This document shows, piece after piece, positions 20,219 to 28,163 of a stretch of 64,000 bases of DNA; the stretch's first letter is position 1; each line of letters opens with the position of its first letter. Both the position numbers and the translations under genes were made by a program. Location: the NCBI GenBank assembly GCA_001464545.1, contig LNFC01000014.1, positions 1-64,000 on the forward strand, read 5' to 3'. The notes beneath the pieces were generated by a model, which was given only the letters and a program-made list of their open reading frames with translations, had not been told where the DNA came from and did not search any database. Origin of the DNA: Acidobacteria bacterium Ga0077551 (GTDB lineage Bacteria; Pseudomonadota; Alphaproteobacteria; Caulobacterales; Hyphomonadaceae).

Positions 20219-20974
20219 TCACACTGTCAGTGCGGCCGCCGCATTGTAGATGGCGAGAAAGTCCCCCGCCTTCAAGCTCGCGCCGCCGATCAGGCCTCCA
20301 TCGACGTTCGAGATCGGCAGGATTTCGGCTGCATTTCCGGGGTTCAGGCTGCCGCCGTACAGGATTTTGACGGTCTGGCCGGGCTTGCCAAAGCGCTGCT
20401 CAAGGAACTGCCGGATAAAGGCATGAACTTCCGCGATCTGGGCGGGAGTCGCCACTTTGCCGGTCCCGATTGCCCAGAGCGGCTCATAAGCGAGAACGAA
20501 ACTGTTCGGTTCCAGCCCGTCGAGCGAGCCGGTCAGCTGCCCTTCGATGACCTTCAGGGTAGCTCCCGATGACCGCTCGTCGAGGGTTTCGCCGACGCAG
20601 ATGATGGGCGTGAGACCGGCGTTAACCGCGGCGCGGGCCTGCGCTGCGACAATTTCGTCCGTCTCGCCATGTCCGGTGCGCCGTTCCGAATGCCCGGTGA
20701 TCACGAACCCGGCGCCCGCTTCCTTGAGCATCGGGGCCGACACATCACCTGTATACGCGCCTTTCTCCTGAGAATGGCAGGTCTGACCGCCAATGCACAG
20801 CGCCGTGCCGGAGGCTTGCCGGGCAGCTTCCGCCAAAAGTGTCGCCGGAACGCACAAAAGCGCCTCCGGAGCGGCCGTCGAAGCCGCCAAACCGGTTGCA
20901 ATTTCTCGTACTGTCTGGAGGTCGACGCGCAGGCCGTTCATCTTCCAGTTCCCGGCGATCAGCTTACGGTTCAT
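20219..20974 (-). CDS. tpiA: Triosephosphate isomerase
   Basis: Interconverts dihydroxyacetone phosphate and glyceraldehyde 3-phosphate in glycolysis and gluconeogenesis. The 251-residue TIM barrel has all catalytic residues: Asn9 and Lys11 in GNWKMN, His95 in ITGHSERR, Glu164 in AYEPLWAIGTG, plus the C-terminal phosphate loop L-Y-G-G-S-L-N-P and G-G-L-I-G-G-A-S-L. The frame extends upstream, but the ATG at 20974 gives MNRKLIAGNWKMN. The 87 bases to the divergent ppiD-like gene contain both promoters. Confidence 0.97.
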   Translation of the reverse strand: MNRKLIAGNWKMNGLRVDLQTVREIATGLAASTAAPEALLCVPATLLAEAARQASGTALCIGGQTCHSQEKGAYTGDVSAPMLKEAGAGFVITGHSERRTGHGETDEIVAAQARAAVNAGLTPIICVGETLDERSSGATLKVIEGQLTGSLDGLEPNSFVLAYEPLWAIGTGKVATPAQIAEVHAFIRQFLEQRFGKPGQTVKILYGGSLNPGNAAEILPISNVDGGLIGGASLKAGDFLAIYNAAAALTV

Positions 20975-21061
20975 GCCGCGTTCCCTATCTTGCAAGTAAC
21001 CGGCCCGTCGCCTAGCAAGCTGTGAGCCAACCGGCAAACCCATTCCAAAGAGACTTCCGCC

Positions 21062-22975
21062 ATGCTTGCCTTGATGAAACGGCTGACGAACTCCGTCTTC
21101 GGCAAGATCGTCGTCATGATCATCGTCGTCGGGATGGCGTTCTGGGGTGTCGACGGGATCGTCAACCAGATCCGGAACGGCCTTGGCGCCAACATTGCCC
21201 AGGCTGGCTCGCGCGGCTTTGACCCGACAGATCTGGACCGCCGGGTCGAAAGCGTCCTGCGCAACATGAATGCAACGTCCGAGAAGCCGGTCACCAAGAC
21301 CGAAGCGCTCGAGGACGGCCTTGTTGACCAGATATACGAGTCGGAAACAGCCCGGATCACGGTGCTCGGTTATGGCGCCGGGCTCGGACTTGCGCCGTCT
21401 ACGGACGCCGTCCTTGAGCAAACTAAATCCATCGAAGCCTTCCAGAACCCGCTGACGGGCGAACTTGACGCGACCCTCCTGCGCCAGCGGGTGCAACAGC
21501 TCGGCTTCACGCTCGATGACTTCGAACAGCAGATGGCCGACGACCTGACGATCCAGACCATGCAGGTTGCGGCGACATCCGCTGTCAACGCGCCAAAAAT
21601 CCTGAACGATGTTCAGATCCTGTATTTCGGCGAGCTGCGGAACGTATCCTGGTTCCTGCTTGACGCCCTCAAGGGCGCACCGCCGATCGAGCCAACTCCG
21701 GAAGAGGTGAAAGCCTATTACGACTCAAACCTCGAACAGTTGAAACAGCCTGAACGGCGCGGGATCGACCTGCTGCGGATGTCGGCTGAAGATTTCCTGG
21801 GCGAAGTCGAAGTGACCGATCAGGAAATCGCAACGATTTACGAAGCGACGAAATCCGAACGCTTCTCCGATCCCGACCAGCGCACCTATGCCGTGCTGCT
21901 GTTCGACAACCGGGATTCTGCTCGCGAAGCCTTTGGCGTTCTGGCCGGCGGCGGAGACCCCAACGCCGTTCGCGGCGCCGTCTCCAACGTCCTGCAGACC
22001 AGCCGCGCCTCGGAAGTCTCTGACGCCGCCCTGCGCGACGCCATGTTCGGCGCTGGCAAGCAGAGCGGTGCGATGTTCGGACCGCGCGATGTGAATGGCC
22101 AATGGATGGTCGCGCGCCTGATCTCGGTGCAGCCGGGCCCGGTCAAACCACTCGAAGAAGTCTCGGATGTCATCCGCGAGGAACTGGCCGGCGAACGGGC
22201 ACAACTTATCTTCACCGAAAAGATGGACCAGCTCGATGAAAGCCTGGCCGCTGGATATGATCTCGGGCAGGTCGCCGCCAATCTGAAAATCCCGGTCATC
22301 AGTTTCTTGCCCGTTGATGCCACCGGCGTAGCGGAATCGGGTATGCGGTTTGGACTTCTGAACGAAGCTCAGGAAGCCGTGGCGCAGGCCTTCCGCCTGC
22401 AACAGGGCGAACTGACAAGCCGCTTCGACACGGCAAATGCTATTTTCGTGGCGTCTACGCGCGAGATCGTCCCGCCGTCGACACCGGCTTTCGAGGACAT
22501 CTCCGATGCGGTGCGCAGTGTGCTGATCGTCGAACGGCAGAACAGTGCCTCGCTCGAGGCCGTGAACGGCATTATCGACCGGATCGGCGCTGGCACCGAA
22601 ACGTTCGAGCAGGCGGCCGCGAAAGCAGAGTCCCCGATCGAAACCTTACCTCAGCCGGTCACCCGTTCGTCCGCGAGCCAGGCGGGCATTCCCGGCCCGA
22701 TCCAGCAAGCCATGTTCGGCAACCCGCTCGGCAAGCCGGTCAGCCTGCCCACCGGCGCACCCAATACCTACGTGATCCTGAAAGTCGACAGCATCGAACC
22801 GCCGAGCGAGTCCGCCATGGCGGGCGTCGGCAACGAACTTGCCGCGGCAACGTCGAATGCGCTGGGTCAGGATCTGATCCAGGCGCTGCAGTCCGAGATC
22901 TCGAAATCGATGAAGCTGCGAACCAACCAGACGTCGCTTGACGCCTACAAGCGGACCATCGCGGACGCTCCATGA
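21062..22975 (+). CDS. ppiD: PpiD-like peptidyl-prolyl isomerase / periplasmic folding chaperone
   Basis: A 637-residue inner-membrane-anchored SurA/PpiD-type chaperone. A single N-terminal membrane segment (about 14-34: V-F-G-K-I-V-V-M-I-I-V-V-G-M-A-F-W-G) leaves the rest in the periplasm: a SurA-N-like helical region (about 35-240, with L-V-D-Q-x-Y-E near 88 and L-G-F-T-L-D-D-F-E near 150), a degenerate parvulin-like domain (about 240-375) and a C-terminal helical region. It assists folding of proteins emerging from Sec. The same position upstream of trpE is kept in other alphaproteobacteria. Its stop overlaps trpE by four bases. Confidence 0.87.
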   Translation: MLALMKRLTNSVFGKIVVMIIVVGMAFWGVDGIVNQIRNGLGANIAQAGSRGFDPTDLDRRVESVLRNMNATSEKPVTKTEALEDGLVDQIYESETARITVLGYGAGLGLAPSTDAVLEQTKSIEAFQNPLTGELDATLLRQRVQQLGFTLDDFEQQMADDLTIQTMQVAATSAVNAPKILNDVQILYFGELRNVSWFLLDALKGAPPIEPTPEEVKAYYDSNLEQLKQPERRGIDLLRMSAEDFLGEVEVTDQEIATIYEATKSERFSDPDQRTYAVLLFDNRDSAREAFGVLAGGGDPNAVRGAVSNVLQTSRASEVSDAALRDAMFGAGKQSGAMFGPRDVNGQWMVARLISVQPGPVKPLEEVSDVIREELAGERAQLIFTEKMDQLDESLAAGYDLGQVAANLKIPVISFLPVDATGVAESGMRFGLLNEAQEAVAQAFRLQQGELTSRFDTANAIFVASTREIVPPSTPAFEDISDAVRSVLIVERQNSASLEAVNGIIDRIGAGTETFEQAAAKAESPIETLPQPVTRSSASQAGIPGPIQQAMFGNPLGKPVSLPTGAPNTYVILKVDSIEPPSESAMAGVGNELAAATSNALGQDLIQALQSEISKSMKLRTNQTSLDAYKRTIADAP

Positions 22976-24390
22976 CCGCTCGGCTCGTCATTCGCCGGCG
23001 GATCGGAGACATCGAAACACCGGTCGGCGCCATGCTCAAGCTCGGTGCGGAACTGCCCGGCAGTTTCCTGTTCGAATCTATTGCCGGCGGCGAACGCCTC
23101 GGCCGCTACTCCTTCATAGGCATCGAACCGGGCCGCTGGTTCCGCATCCAGAACGGGGTCGCTGAGACGAGCGGCACCGCGGATTTTTCCGACTCGGCCA
23201 CAGAATCCGGCACGCCGATCGAAGCCCTGCGCCGCTTCGTCAATTCAGCCCGCGCCGAAGCCCCCGCGGGCATTCCTCCGATGGCGTCGGGCGCCTTCGG
23301 CTATCTCGGCTACGACATGATCCAGTATGTCGAACCGGTCGCCATTACCAAACCGGATGTGCTGGGCGTACCTGAAGTCCTGCTGCTGGTGCCGCGTGTC
23401 GTCGTCATCTTTGATCATCTGTATCAGGAGCTCATGCTCGTCGGGCGCGAGGAAGACGGGGAGTCCGTGGACGAACTGCTGGACGAGGTGGAGTTGCGCC
23501 TCGAACGCCTCGCCTCCATTCCGCCCAAGGACGGCGCTTCCAAACCCGTAGAGATAAAATCGGACACCAGCCAGGAACGCTATTTCGAGATCGTCGAAAC
23601 CTGCCGCGATTACATCAAGGCCGGCGACATCTTCCAGGTCGTACCAAGCCAGCGATTCACGACGCCGTTCAACCGCAAGCCCATCAGCTTCTACAGGGCG
23701 CTTCGCCGTCTTAACCCATCCGCCTTCATGTTTCACATGAACCTCGGCAGCGTCTGCCTCGTAGGATCGAGCCCGGAAATACTCGTGCGTGTGCGCGATG
23801 GCCGGGTCGCTATCCGCCCCATCGCCGGCACTCGCCCGCGCAGCGGCGATCCCGAAGAAGACTCCCGGCGCGCGGAGGACCTGCTCGCCGATCCGAAGGA
23901 ACGCGCCGAACACCTCATGCTGCTCGATCTCGGCCGCAACGATGTCGGCCGCGTGGCCGCCTATGGCAGCGTCACGGTCACCGAGCGCTTTGTTGTCGAG
24001 CGCTACAGCCACGTGATGCATATCGTCAGCCATGTGGAAGGCGATCTGCGCGAGGGGCTCGACGCCGTTGACGCGCTGCTGGCGGGCTTCCCCGCCGGCA
24101 CAGTTTCGGGCGCCCCGAAAATCCGCGCGATGCAGATCATCAACGAAGTCGAAACCTCGCGGCGCGGCATCTATGGCGGCGCGGTCGGATACTTCGGCTG
24201 GAACGGCGACCTCGATACCTGCATCGCGCTGCGCACGGCTGTGATCAAGGGCGGCCAGCTGCACATCCAGGCCGGCGGCGGCGTCGTGCTCGATTCCGTT
24301 CCGCAGTACGAGTATGACGAGACGGTTCACAAGTCCGGCGCCCTCCGCCGGGCGGCGGAACTCTCGGCAGCCTACGAGTTCGACCAATGA
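22972..24390 (+). CDS. trpE: Anthranilate synthase component I
   Basis: Converts chorismate to anthranilate using ammonia from TrpG, the first step of tryptophan synthesis. In 472 residues it shows the N-terminal feedback-site motif in a variant form (F-L-F-E-S-I near 33; usually L-L-E-S), S-F-I-G-I-E-P, and the C-terminal chorismate-binding core: I-A-G-T-R-P-R-S-G near 284, the E-H-L-M-L-L-D-L-G-R-N-D-V-G-R segment, and G-F-P-A-G-T-V-S-G-A-P-K near 373. trpE is a separate gene, not the trpE(G) fusion seen in rhizobia. ATGA overlaps at both ends; no leader peptide or attenuator is possible upstream because the gene overlaps ppiD. Confidence 0.96.
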   Translation: MTARLVIRRRIGDIETPVGAMLKLGAELPGSFLFESIAGGERLGRYSFIGIEPGRWFRIQNGVAETSGTADFSDSATESGTPIEALRRFVNSARAEAPAGIPPMASGAFGYLGYDMIQYVEPVAITKPDVLGVPEVLLLVPRVVVIFDHLYQELMLVGREEDGESVDELLDEVELRLERLASIPPKDGASKPVEIKSDTSQERYFEIVETCRDYIKAGDIFQVVPSQRFTTPFNRKPISFYRALRRLNPSAFMFHMNLGSVCLVGSSPEILVRVRDGRVAIRPIAGTRPRSGDPEEDSRRAEDLLADPKERAEHLMLLDLGRNDVGRVAAYGSVTVTERFVVERYSHVMHIVSHVEGDLREGLDAVDALLAGFPAGTVSGAPKIRAMQIINEVETSRRGIYGGAVGYFGWNGDLDTCIALRTAVIKGGQLHIQAGGGVVLDSVPQYEYDETVHKSGALRRAAELSAAYEFDQ

Positions 24391-24959
24391 TCCTCGTGAT
24401 CGACAACTATGACAGCTTCACCTGGAACCTCGTCCACTACCTCGAGGAACTCGGCAGCCGCACGCATGTCATCCGCAATGATGAACTCTCGGCGGATCAA
24501 GCGCTCGCGCTGAAGCCGGACGGCGTCCTCCTCTCCCCCGGCCCTTGCACGCCGAACGAAGCCGGCATCTGCCTCGAACTCCTCCGGAAAGCGCCGGACT
24601 CTCTGCCTATCCTCGGCGTCTGCCTCGGCCACCAGGCCATCGGCCAGGCCTTCGGCGGCGATGTCGTCGGCGCGCGCGAAATCCGCCACGGAAAACTCTC
24701 CCGCATTTCCCATACCGGCGGCGTTCTGTTTAAAGGCCTGCCGAGAGAATTCTCCGTCGTCCGCTACCACTCGCTCGCCGTGCAGCCCTCAACGCTACCG
24801 GTCGATCTGGTCGCTGATGCGTGTACGGAGGATGGCGAGATCATGGCACTGCATCACCGCACCCGTCCGATCTACGGCGTACAGTTCCATCCCGAGAGCA
24901 TTCTGACCGAGCACGGGCACGCTCTCCTCCAGAATTTCCTGTCGCAGATTCCGGCATGA
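24387..24959 (+). CDS. trpG: Anthranilate synthase component II (glutamine amidotransferase)
   Basis: Supplies ammonia to TrpE; class I glutamine amidotransferase of 190 residues. Catalytic Cys79 is in G-V-C-L-G-H-Q and His168/Glu170 in Q-F-H-P-E-S. The N terminus M-I-L-V-I-D-N-Y-D-S-F-T-W-N is diagnostic of the TrpG/PabA group; in many bacteria one such subunit serves both TrpE and PabB. Overlaps trpE by four bases and trpD by four bases (ATGA). Confidence 0.96.
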   Translation: MILVIDNYDSFTWNLVHYLEELGSRTHVIRNDELSADQALALKPDGVLLSPGPCTPNEAGICLELLRKAPDSLPILGVCLGHQAIGQAFGGDVVGAREIRHGKLSRISHTGGVLFKGLPREFSVVRYHSLAVQPSTLPVDLVADACTEDGEIMALHHRTRPIYGVQFHPESILTEHGHALLQNFLSQIPA

Positions 24960-25984
24960 CCGAAGGCGCGCTCTCTGCTTGCCTGCAGGCCGTCGCGCGG
25001 GGCGAACCCCTGCAGGTGGACTTGCTCGAACTTGCCTTTGACGCCCTGCTGACAGGCCAGTCCTCCCCCGAGGAGACGGGCGCGCTCCTGATGGGGCTGG
25101 CCGTGCGCGGCGAGACATCCAGCGAACTCGTCGCCGGGGCGCGCATCATGCGGCGGCACGCCCGTCAGGTTGATGTCAGCGGCACCTTTCTGGACACCTG
25201 CGGTACCGGCGGTCTCCCCTGGAAAAGCCTCAACACCTCCACCGCCAGCGCCATCGTCATCGCCGCAGCCGGCGGCCGCGTCGCCAAGCATGGCAACCGG
25301 TCCGTCCCGCCGAAGACCGGCTCCGCCGACGTGCTGGAGGCGCTCGGCGTCAATCTTGAAGTCGACGAAGACACTCTGCGCGCCTGCGTCGACACCGCCG
25401 GCGTCGGATTCATGTTCGCGCGCATCCATCACAGCGCCATGCGCCATGTCGCACCGATTCGGCAGAAACTGGGTATACGGACGATCTTCAACCTGCTTGG
25501 GCCCTTGACCAATCCCGCAGGCGCCCAGCACCAGGTGCTCGGCGTCTATGCGCCGCACTGGGTGCGCCCGATGGCCGAGGCGCTCGGTGAACTCGGCACC
25601 ACCAAATCCTGGGTCGTGCACGGCATCGACGGCGTGGACGAAATCTCCATCTCGGGGCCGACCAAAGTCTGCGAAGTGACGGCCGAGGGTGCTCGGGAGT
25701 TCATCGTCCAGCCCGCCGATGCCGGGCTTCCTTCCCATCCGCTGTCGATGATCGAGGGAACCGACGTCCACGGAAACGCTCAGGCGATCCTCGACCTGCT
25801 CGATGGCCATGCCGGACCTTTCCGCGACCTGGTGGTGCTCAACGCCGCCGCCGGTTTGCATGTGCTGGCACTCGCCGCCGACCTGAAAACCGGCGCCGCC
25901 ATGGCCGCCGCGGCCATCGATTCCGGCAAGGCAAGCGCCGCGCTCGAAGCCCTGCGGCGCACCTCCCAGGGCGAGCCACCTTAA
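24956..25984 (+). CDS. trpD: Anthranilate phosphoribosyltransferase
   Basis: Attaches phosphoribosyl pyrophosphate to anthranilate. 342 residues with an N-terminal helical domain and a nucleoside-phosphorylase-like core. The first PRPP motif reads D-T-C-G-T-G-G-L-P-W-K instead of the usual G-T-G-G-D-G; the following N-T-S-T-A-S-A, K-H-G-N-R-S near 104 and the metal-binding G-V-D-E-I-S near 232 are intact, so the enzyme is probably active. Similar variants occur in related alphaproteobacteria, to my recollection. The ATG at 24956 overlaps the trpG stop; an earlier in-frame start would lie inside trpG. Joins trpC through a TAATG overlap. Confidence 0.94.
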   Translation: MTEGALSACLQAVARGEPLQVDLLELAFDALLTGQSSPEETGALLMGLAVRGETSSELVAGARIMRRHARQVDVSGTFLDTCGTGGLPWKSLNTSTASAIVIAAAGGRVAKHGNRSVPPKTGSADVLEALGVNLEVDEDTLRACVDTAGVGFMFARIHHSAMRHVAPIRQKLGIRTIFNLLGPLTNPAGAQHQVLGVYAPHWVRPMAEALGELGTTKSWVVHGIDGVDEISISGPTKVCEVTAEGAREFIVQPADAGLPSHPLSMIEGTDVHGNAQAILDLLDGHAGPFRDLVVLNAAAGLHVLALAADLKTGAAMAAAAIDSGKASAALEALRRTSQGEPP

Positions 25985-26778
25985 TGACCACCGCGCTCGA
26001 CCATATCCTGGAATACAAAGCCGGCGAAGTCCGTACGCTGAAGGCCTCGCGTTCGCTTTCAAGCCTCCAGAACGATGCCAAGGCGCAGCCAGCGCCGCGC
26101 GGCTTCGCGGCGGCAATGACGGCGATCGTGCGCGACGACCAGAACGCCCTGATCTGCGAGATCAAACGCAAATCCCCCAGCGCCGGCGAAATCCTGATGG
26201 GCGCCGACGCGGCCGAAGTCGCAAGGGATTACGAAAAAGGCGGCGCGGCCTGCCTCTCGGTGCTGACGGACGGCCCCAGCTTCGGCGGAAACCTGGATGA
26301 CTTTGCCGCAATCCGGGCGGCGGTCTCGCTCCCCATGCTGCGCAAGGATTTCATGATCGACCCGCTGCAGATCGTTGAATCCCGCGCGCACGGCGCCGAC
26401 TGCGTCCTCGTGATCCTGAGCGCCGTAGACGACGCCTTGGCCGCCGAGCTCACGCAGACGGCGTTCGATCTCAGCATGGACGTCCTGCTCGAAACCCACG
26501 ACGAGGCGGAGCTTGAGCGGGCGCTGCGCCTCCCCTCCCCGCTGGTGGGCGTCAACAACCGCGACCTGAAACGCATGGTCACCGATCTGGGTACCAGCGA
26601 GCGTCTGGCCCCCCTCTTGCCTCCAGACCGCCAGAGTATCTCCGAGAGCGGAATATCCGAACCGGGACATATCCAGCGCCTCCGCACATTTGGCATCCGG
26701 CGCTTTCTCATCGGCGAAAGCCTGATGAAGCGACCGGACCGGTCGGCTTTCACTCGCCTGCTTAGAACGGCATCCTGA
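25984..26778 (+). CDS. trpC: Indole-3-glycerol phosphate synthase
   Basis: Closes the indole ring, giving indole-3-glycerol phosphate from CdRP. The 264-residue TIM barrel shows [12 protein letters not shown] near 57, [14 protein letters not shown] near 82, M-L-R-K-D-F-M-I-D near 117, V-G-V-N-N-R-D-L-K near 187 and S-E-S-G-I-S near 220, all family signatures with the catalytic Lys and Glu residues. trpF, trpB and trpA are not in the window; in this group they are usually elsewhere. Last gene of ppiD-trpEGDC. In related genomes moaC and moeA normally follow, but here lexA is next after 109 bases. Confidence 0.96.
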   Translation: MTTALDHILEYKAGEVRTLKASRSLSSLQNDAKAQPAPRGFAAAMTAIVRDDQNALICEIKRKSPSAGEILMGADAAEVARDYEKGGAACLSVLTDGPSFGGNLDDFAAIRAAVSLPMLRKDFMIDPLQIVESRAHGADCVLVILSAVDDALAAELTQTAFDLSMDVLLETHDEAELERALRLPSPLVGVNNRDLKRMVTDLGTSERLAPLLPPDRQSISESGISEPGHIQRLRTFGIRRFLIGESLMKRPDRSAFTRLLRTAS

Positions 26779-26835
26779 AGGAATTTCGGGCCGAACTCAA
26801 CGACAATGCGCTTGGAACAGGTTGACCCGAAAAGG

Positions 26836-26850
26836 GAACACACATAGAAC
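26836..26850 (+). promoter_or_regulatory. LexA operator (SOS box)
   Basis: GAACACACATAGAAC fits the alphaproteobacterial LexA box GAAC-N7-GAAC (GTTC-N7-GTTC on the other strand). It lies 37 bases before the lexA ATG, the expected autoregulatory position. A third GAAC at 26857-26860 follows at a 6-base rather than 7-base spacing and may not contribute. Confidence 0.85.
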
Positions 26851-26887
26851 AGTTGTGAACATAGAATCACACTGGAAGGTCCCAGCC

Positions 26888-27568
26888 ATGCTCACCAGCA
26901 AGCAGAAAGAACTGCTTCTCTTCATCAATGATCGCATCCGGGAAACCGGCGTGTCGCCCTCGTTTGACGAAATGAAGGAAGCGCTCGACCTCGCCTCGAA
27001 GTCCGGCATCCACCGCCTGATCACGGCCCTTGAGGAGCGCGGTTTCATCCGCCGCCTCGCCAACCGGGCCCGCGCACTGGAAGTTCTCAAGCTGCCAGAC
27101 TCGGCGGCGCCATCGCCTGCCAGCCGTCAACGCCGGGACTTCAAGCCGGCCCTTGTTGCCAACCAGACGTCCGACAGCTACCGGCCCGGCATGATCCCTC
27201 TCGTCGGGCGTATCGCGGCCGGCTCGCCGATTTCTGCCATCCAGCAGGATAATGGGCACGTCCCCGCCCCGGCCGAGTTTGCCGATGGCGGCGATTATTT
27301 CGCTCTTGAGGTACAAGGCGATTCGATGATCCAGGCTGGCATCCTGAACGGCGATATCGTGATCCTCAAACGCACCAACAGCGCGCAGACCGGCGACATC
27401 GTCGTGGCGCTGATCGACAGCGAGGAAGCCACCCTGAAACGCCTTCGCCGCAAGGGCGCGTCCGTGGCCCTCGAGGCGGCCAACCCGGCTTACGAAACGC
27501 GCATCTTCGGACCCGATCGCGTGGAAGTTCAGGGCAGACTGGTGTCGCTCGTACGCAAGTACGACTGA
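26888..27568 (+). CDS. lexA: SOS regulator LexA repressor
   Basis: DNA-damage regulator that represses SOS genes until RecA filament triggers self-cleavage. In 226 residues the N-terminal winged helix ([13 protein letters not shown], recognition segment near [10 protein letters not shown]) binds the box upstream, and the C-terminal S24 peptidase domain has the cleavage site in G-R-I-A-A-G-S-P, catalytic Ser in Q-G-D-S-M-I and Lys in A-T-L-K-R-L. The frame opens at 26822, but that start would place the operator inside the coding region; the ATG at 26888 gives the conserved N terminus. Confidence 0.96.
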   Translation: MLTSKQKELLLFINDRIRETGVSPSFDEMKEALDLASKSGIHRLITALEERGFIRRLANRARALEVLKLPDSAAPSPASRQRRDFKPALVANQTSDSYRPGMIPLVGRIAAGSPISAIQQDNGHVPAPAEFADGGDYFALEVQGDSMIQAGILNGDIVILKRTNSAQTGDIVVALIDSEEATLKRLRRKGASVALEAANPAYETRIFGPDRVEVQGRLVSLVRKYD

Positions 27569-27597
27569 TCGCGTTCGGGCCTATCGCGTTCGGGCCT
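27568..27597. repeat. Perfect 15-bp tandem duplication after lexA
   Basis: ATCGCGTTCGGGCCT occurs twice back to back (27568-27582 and 27583-27597), beginning at the last base of the lexA stop codon and ending just before the comEC remnant. No inverted symmetry or T-tract makes it a terminator. It looks like a simple slippage duplication in a non-coding gap. Confidence 0.85.
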
Positions 27598-27604
27598 GAG
27601 GTCG

Positions 27605-28092
27605 TTACTCTTCTCTGACGTTCAGATCGGACGGGCAAGGATGCCAGGGTCGCCGGCCGCAGACCGGTGAGCGAACCTGGCGGAACGCGCCTTCCTTGAC
27701 GTAGAGCGTGACGCCGCCTTGCTCTGCGATGTCGGGCCATCGCCACGTCACCTGCACGTCGGAACTTGCATCCATGCAGTCTGGTTCAGCGATTGGAGCG
27801 TGCTCCGCTGAGCGGCGGAAACAAACAACAGGCTCCGGGACAGTCTGCATCGTCAGCAGGATGTCCGAGAGGCCGCCTCGGAAGTCCACCACCGCCGCGC
27901 CGGCAGCCATGCAAGGAACAGGACGCCAGCCCCCGCCAGCACGTTCTCAAATTGAGGTTCGAAGGGGAGGGAAAAGTAGACAGCCGCAACGGCGCAAATG
28001 GCAAAGGCGAGCTTCAACGGACGGGCATAGATACTCACGAGTGCGCCAGCGCCCTTGAGCACGCTCAGTCCGGGCAGCCCCACCCCTTGCAC
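27605..28092 (-). pseudogene. comEC: comEC/Rec2 remnant (internal deletion and frameshift)
   Basis: Two overlapping minus-strand frames each resemble one end of a ComEC DNA-uptake channel. The upstream frame (28092 to about 27900, GTG start) has a hydrophobic segment and A-V-Y-F-S-L-P-F-E-P-Q, like the ComEC N-terminal DUF4131 segment (typically A-L-Y-F-x-L-P-F-E-P), and stops at 27853. The other frame (27910 to 27605) has L-S-D-I-L-L-T-M-Q-T-V-P-E-P, G-G-V-T-L-Y-V and C-G-R-R-P-W-H-P, like the ComEC C terminus. An intact gene would be about 2 kb; here under 0.5 kb is left and the parts are out of frame. Position (between lexA and gltX, opposite to gltX) is exactly where comEC lies in relatives. 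Family identity is from memory of motifs, not alignment. Confidence 0.6.
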
Positions 28093-28163
28093 TCTCGTTC
28101 ATCCTCGTGTTTCTGCACCCCGTCTGCGGCGGTGCCGCCGAATCCCCGGAGATTGCCCTGATC

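Noticed and set aside
26857..26860. Possible second LexA box (third GAAC near lexA)
   Set aside because: Spacing to the preceding GAAC is six bases, not the seven required by the alphaproteobacterial box.
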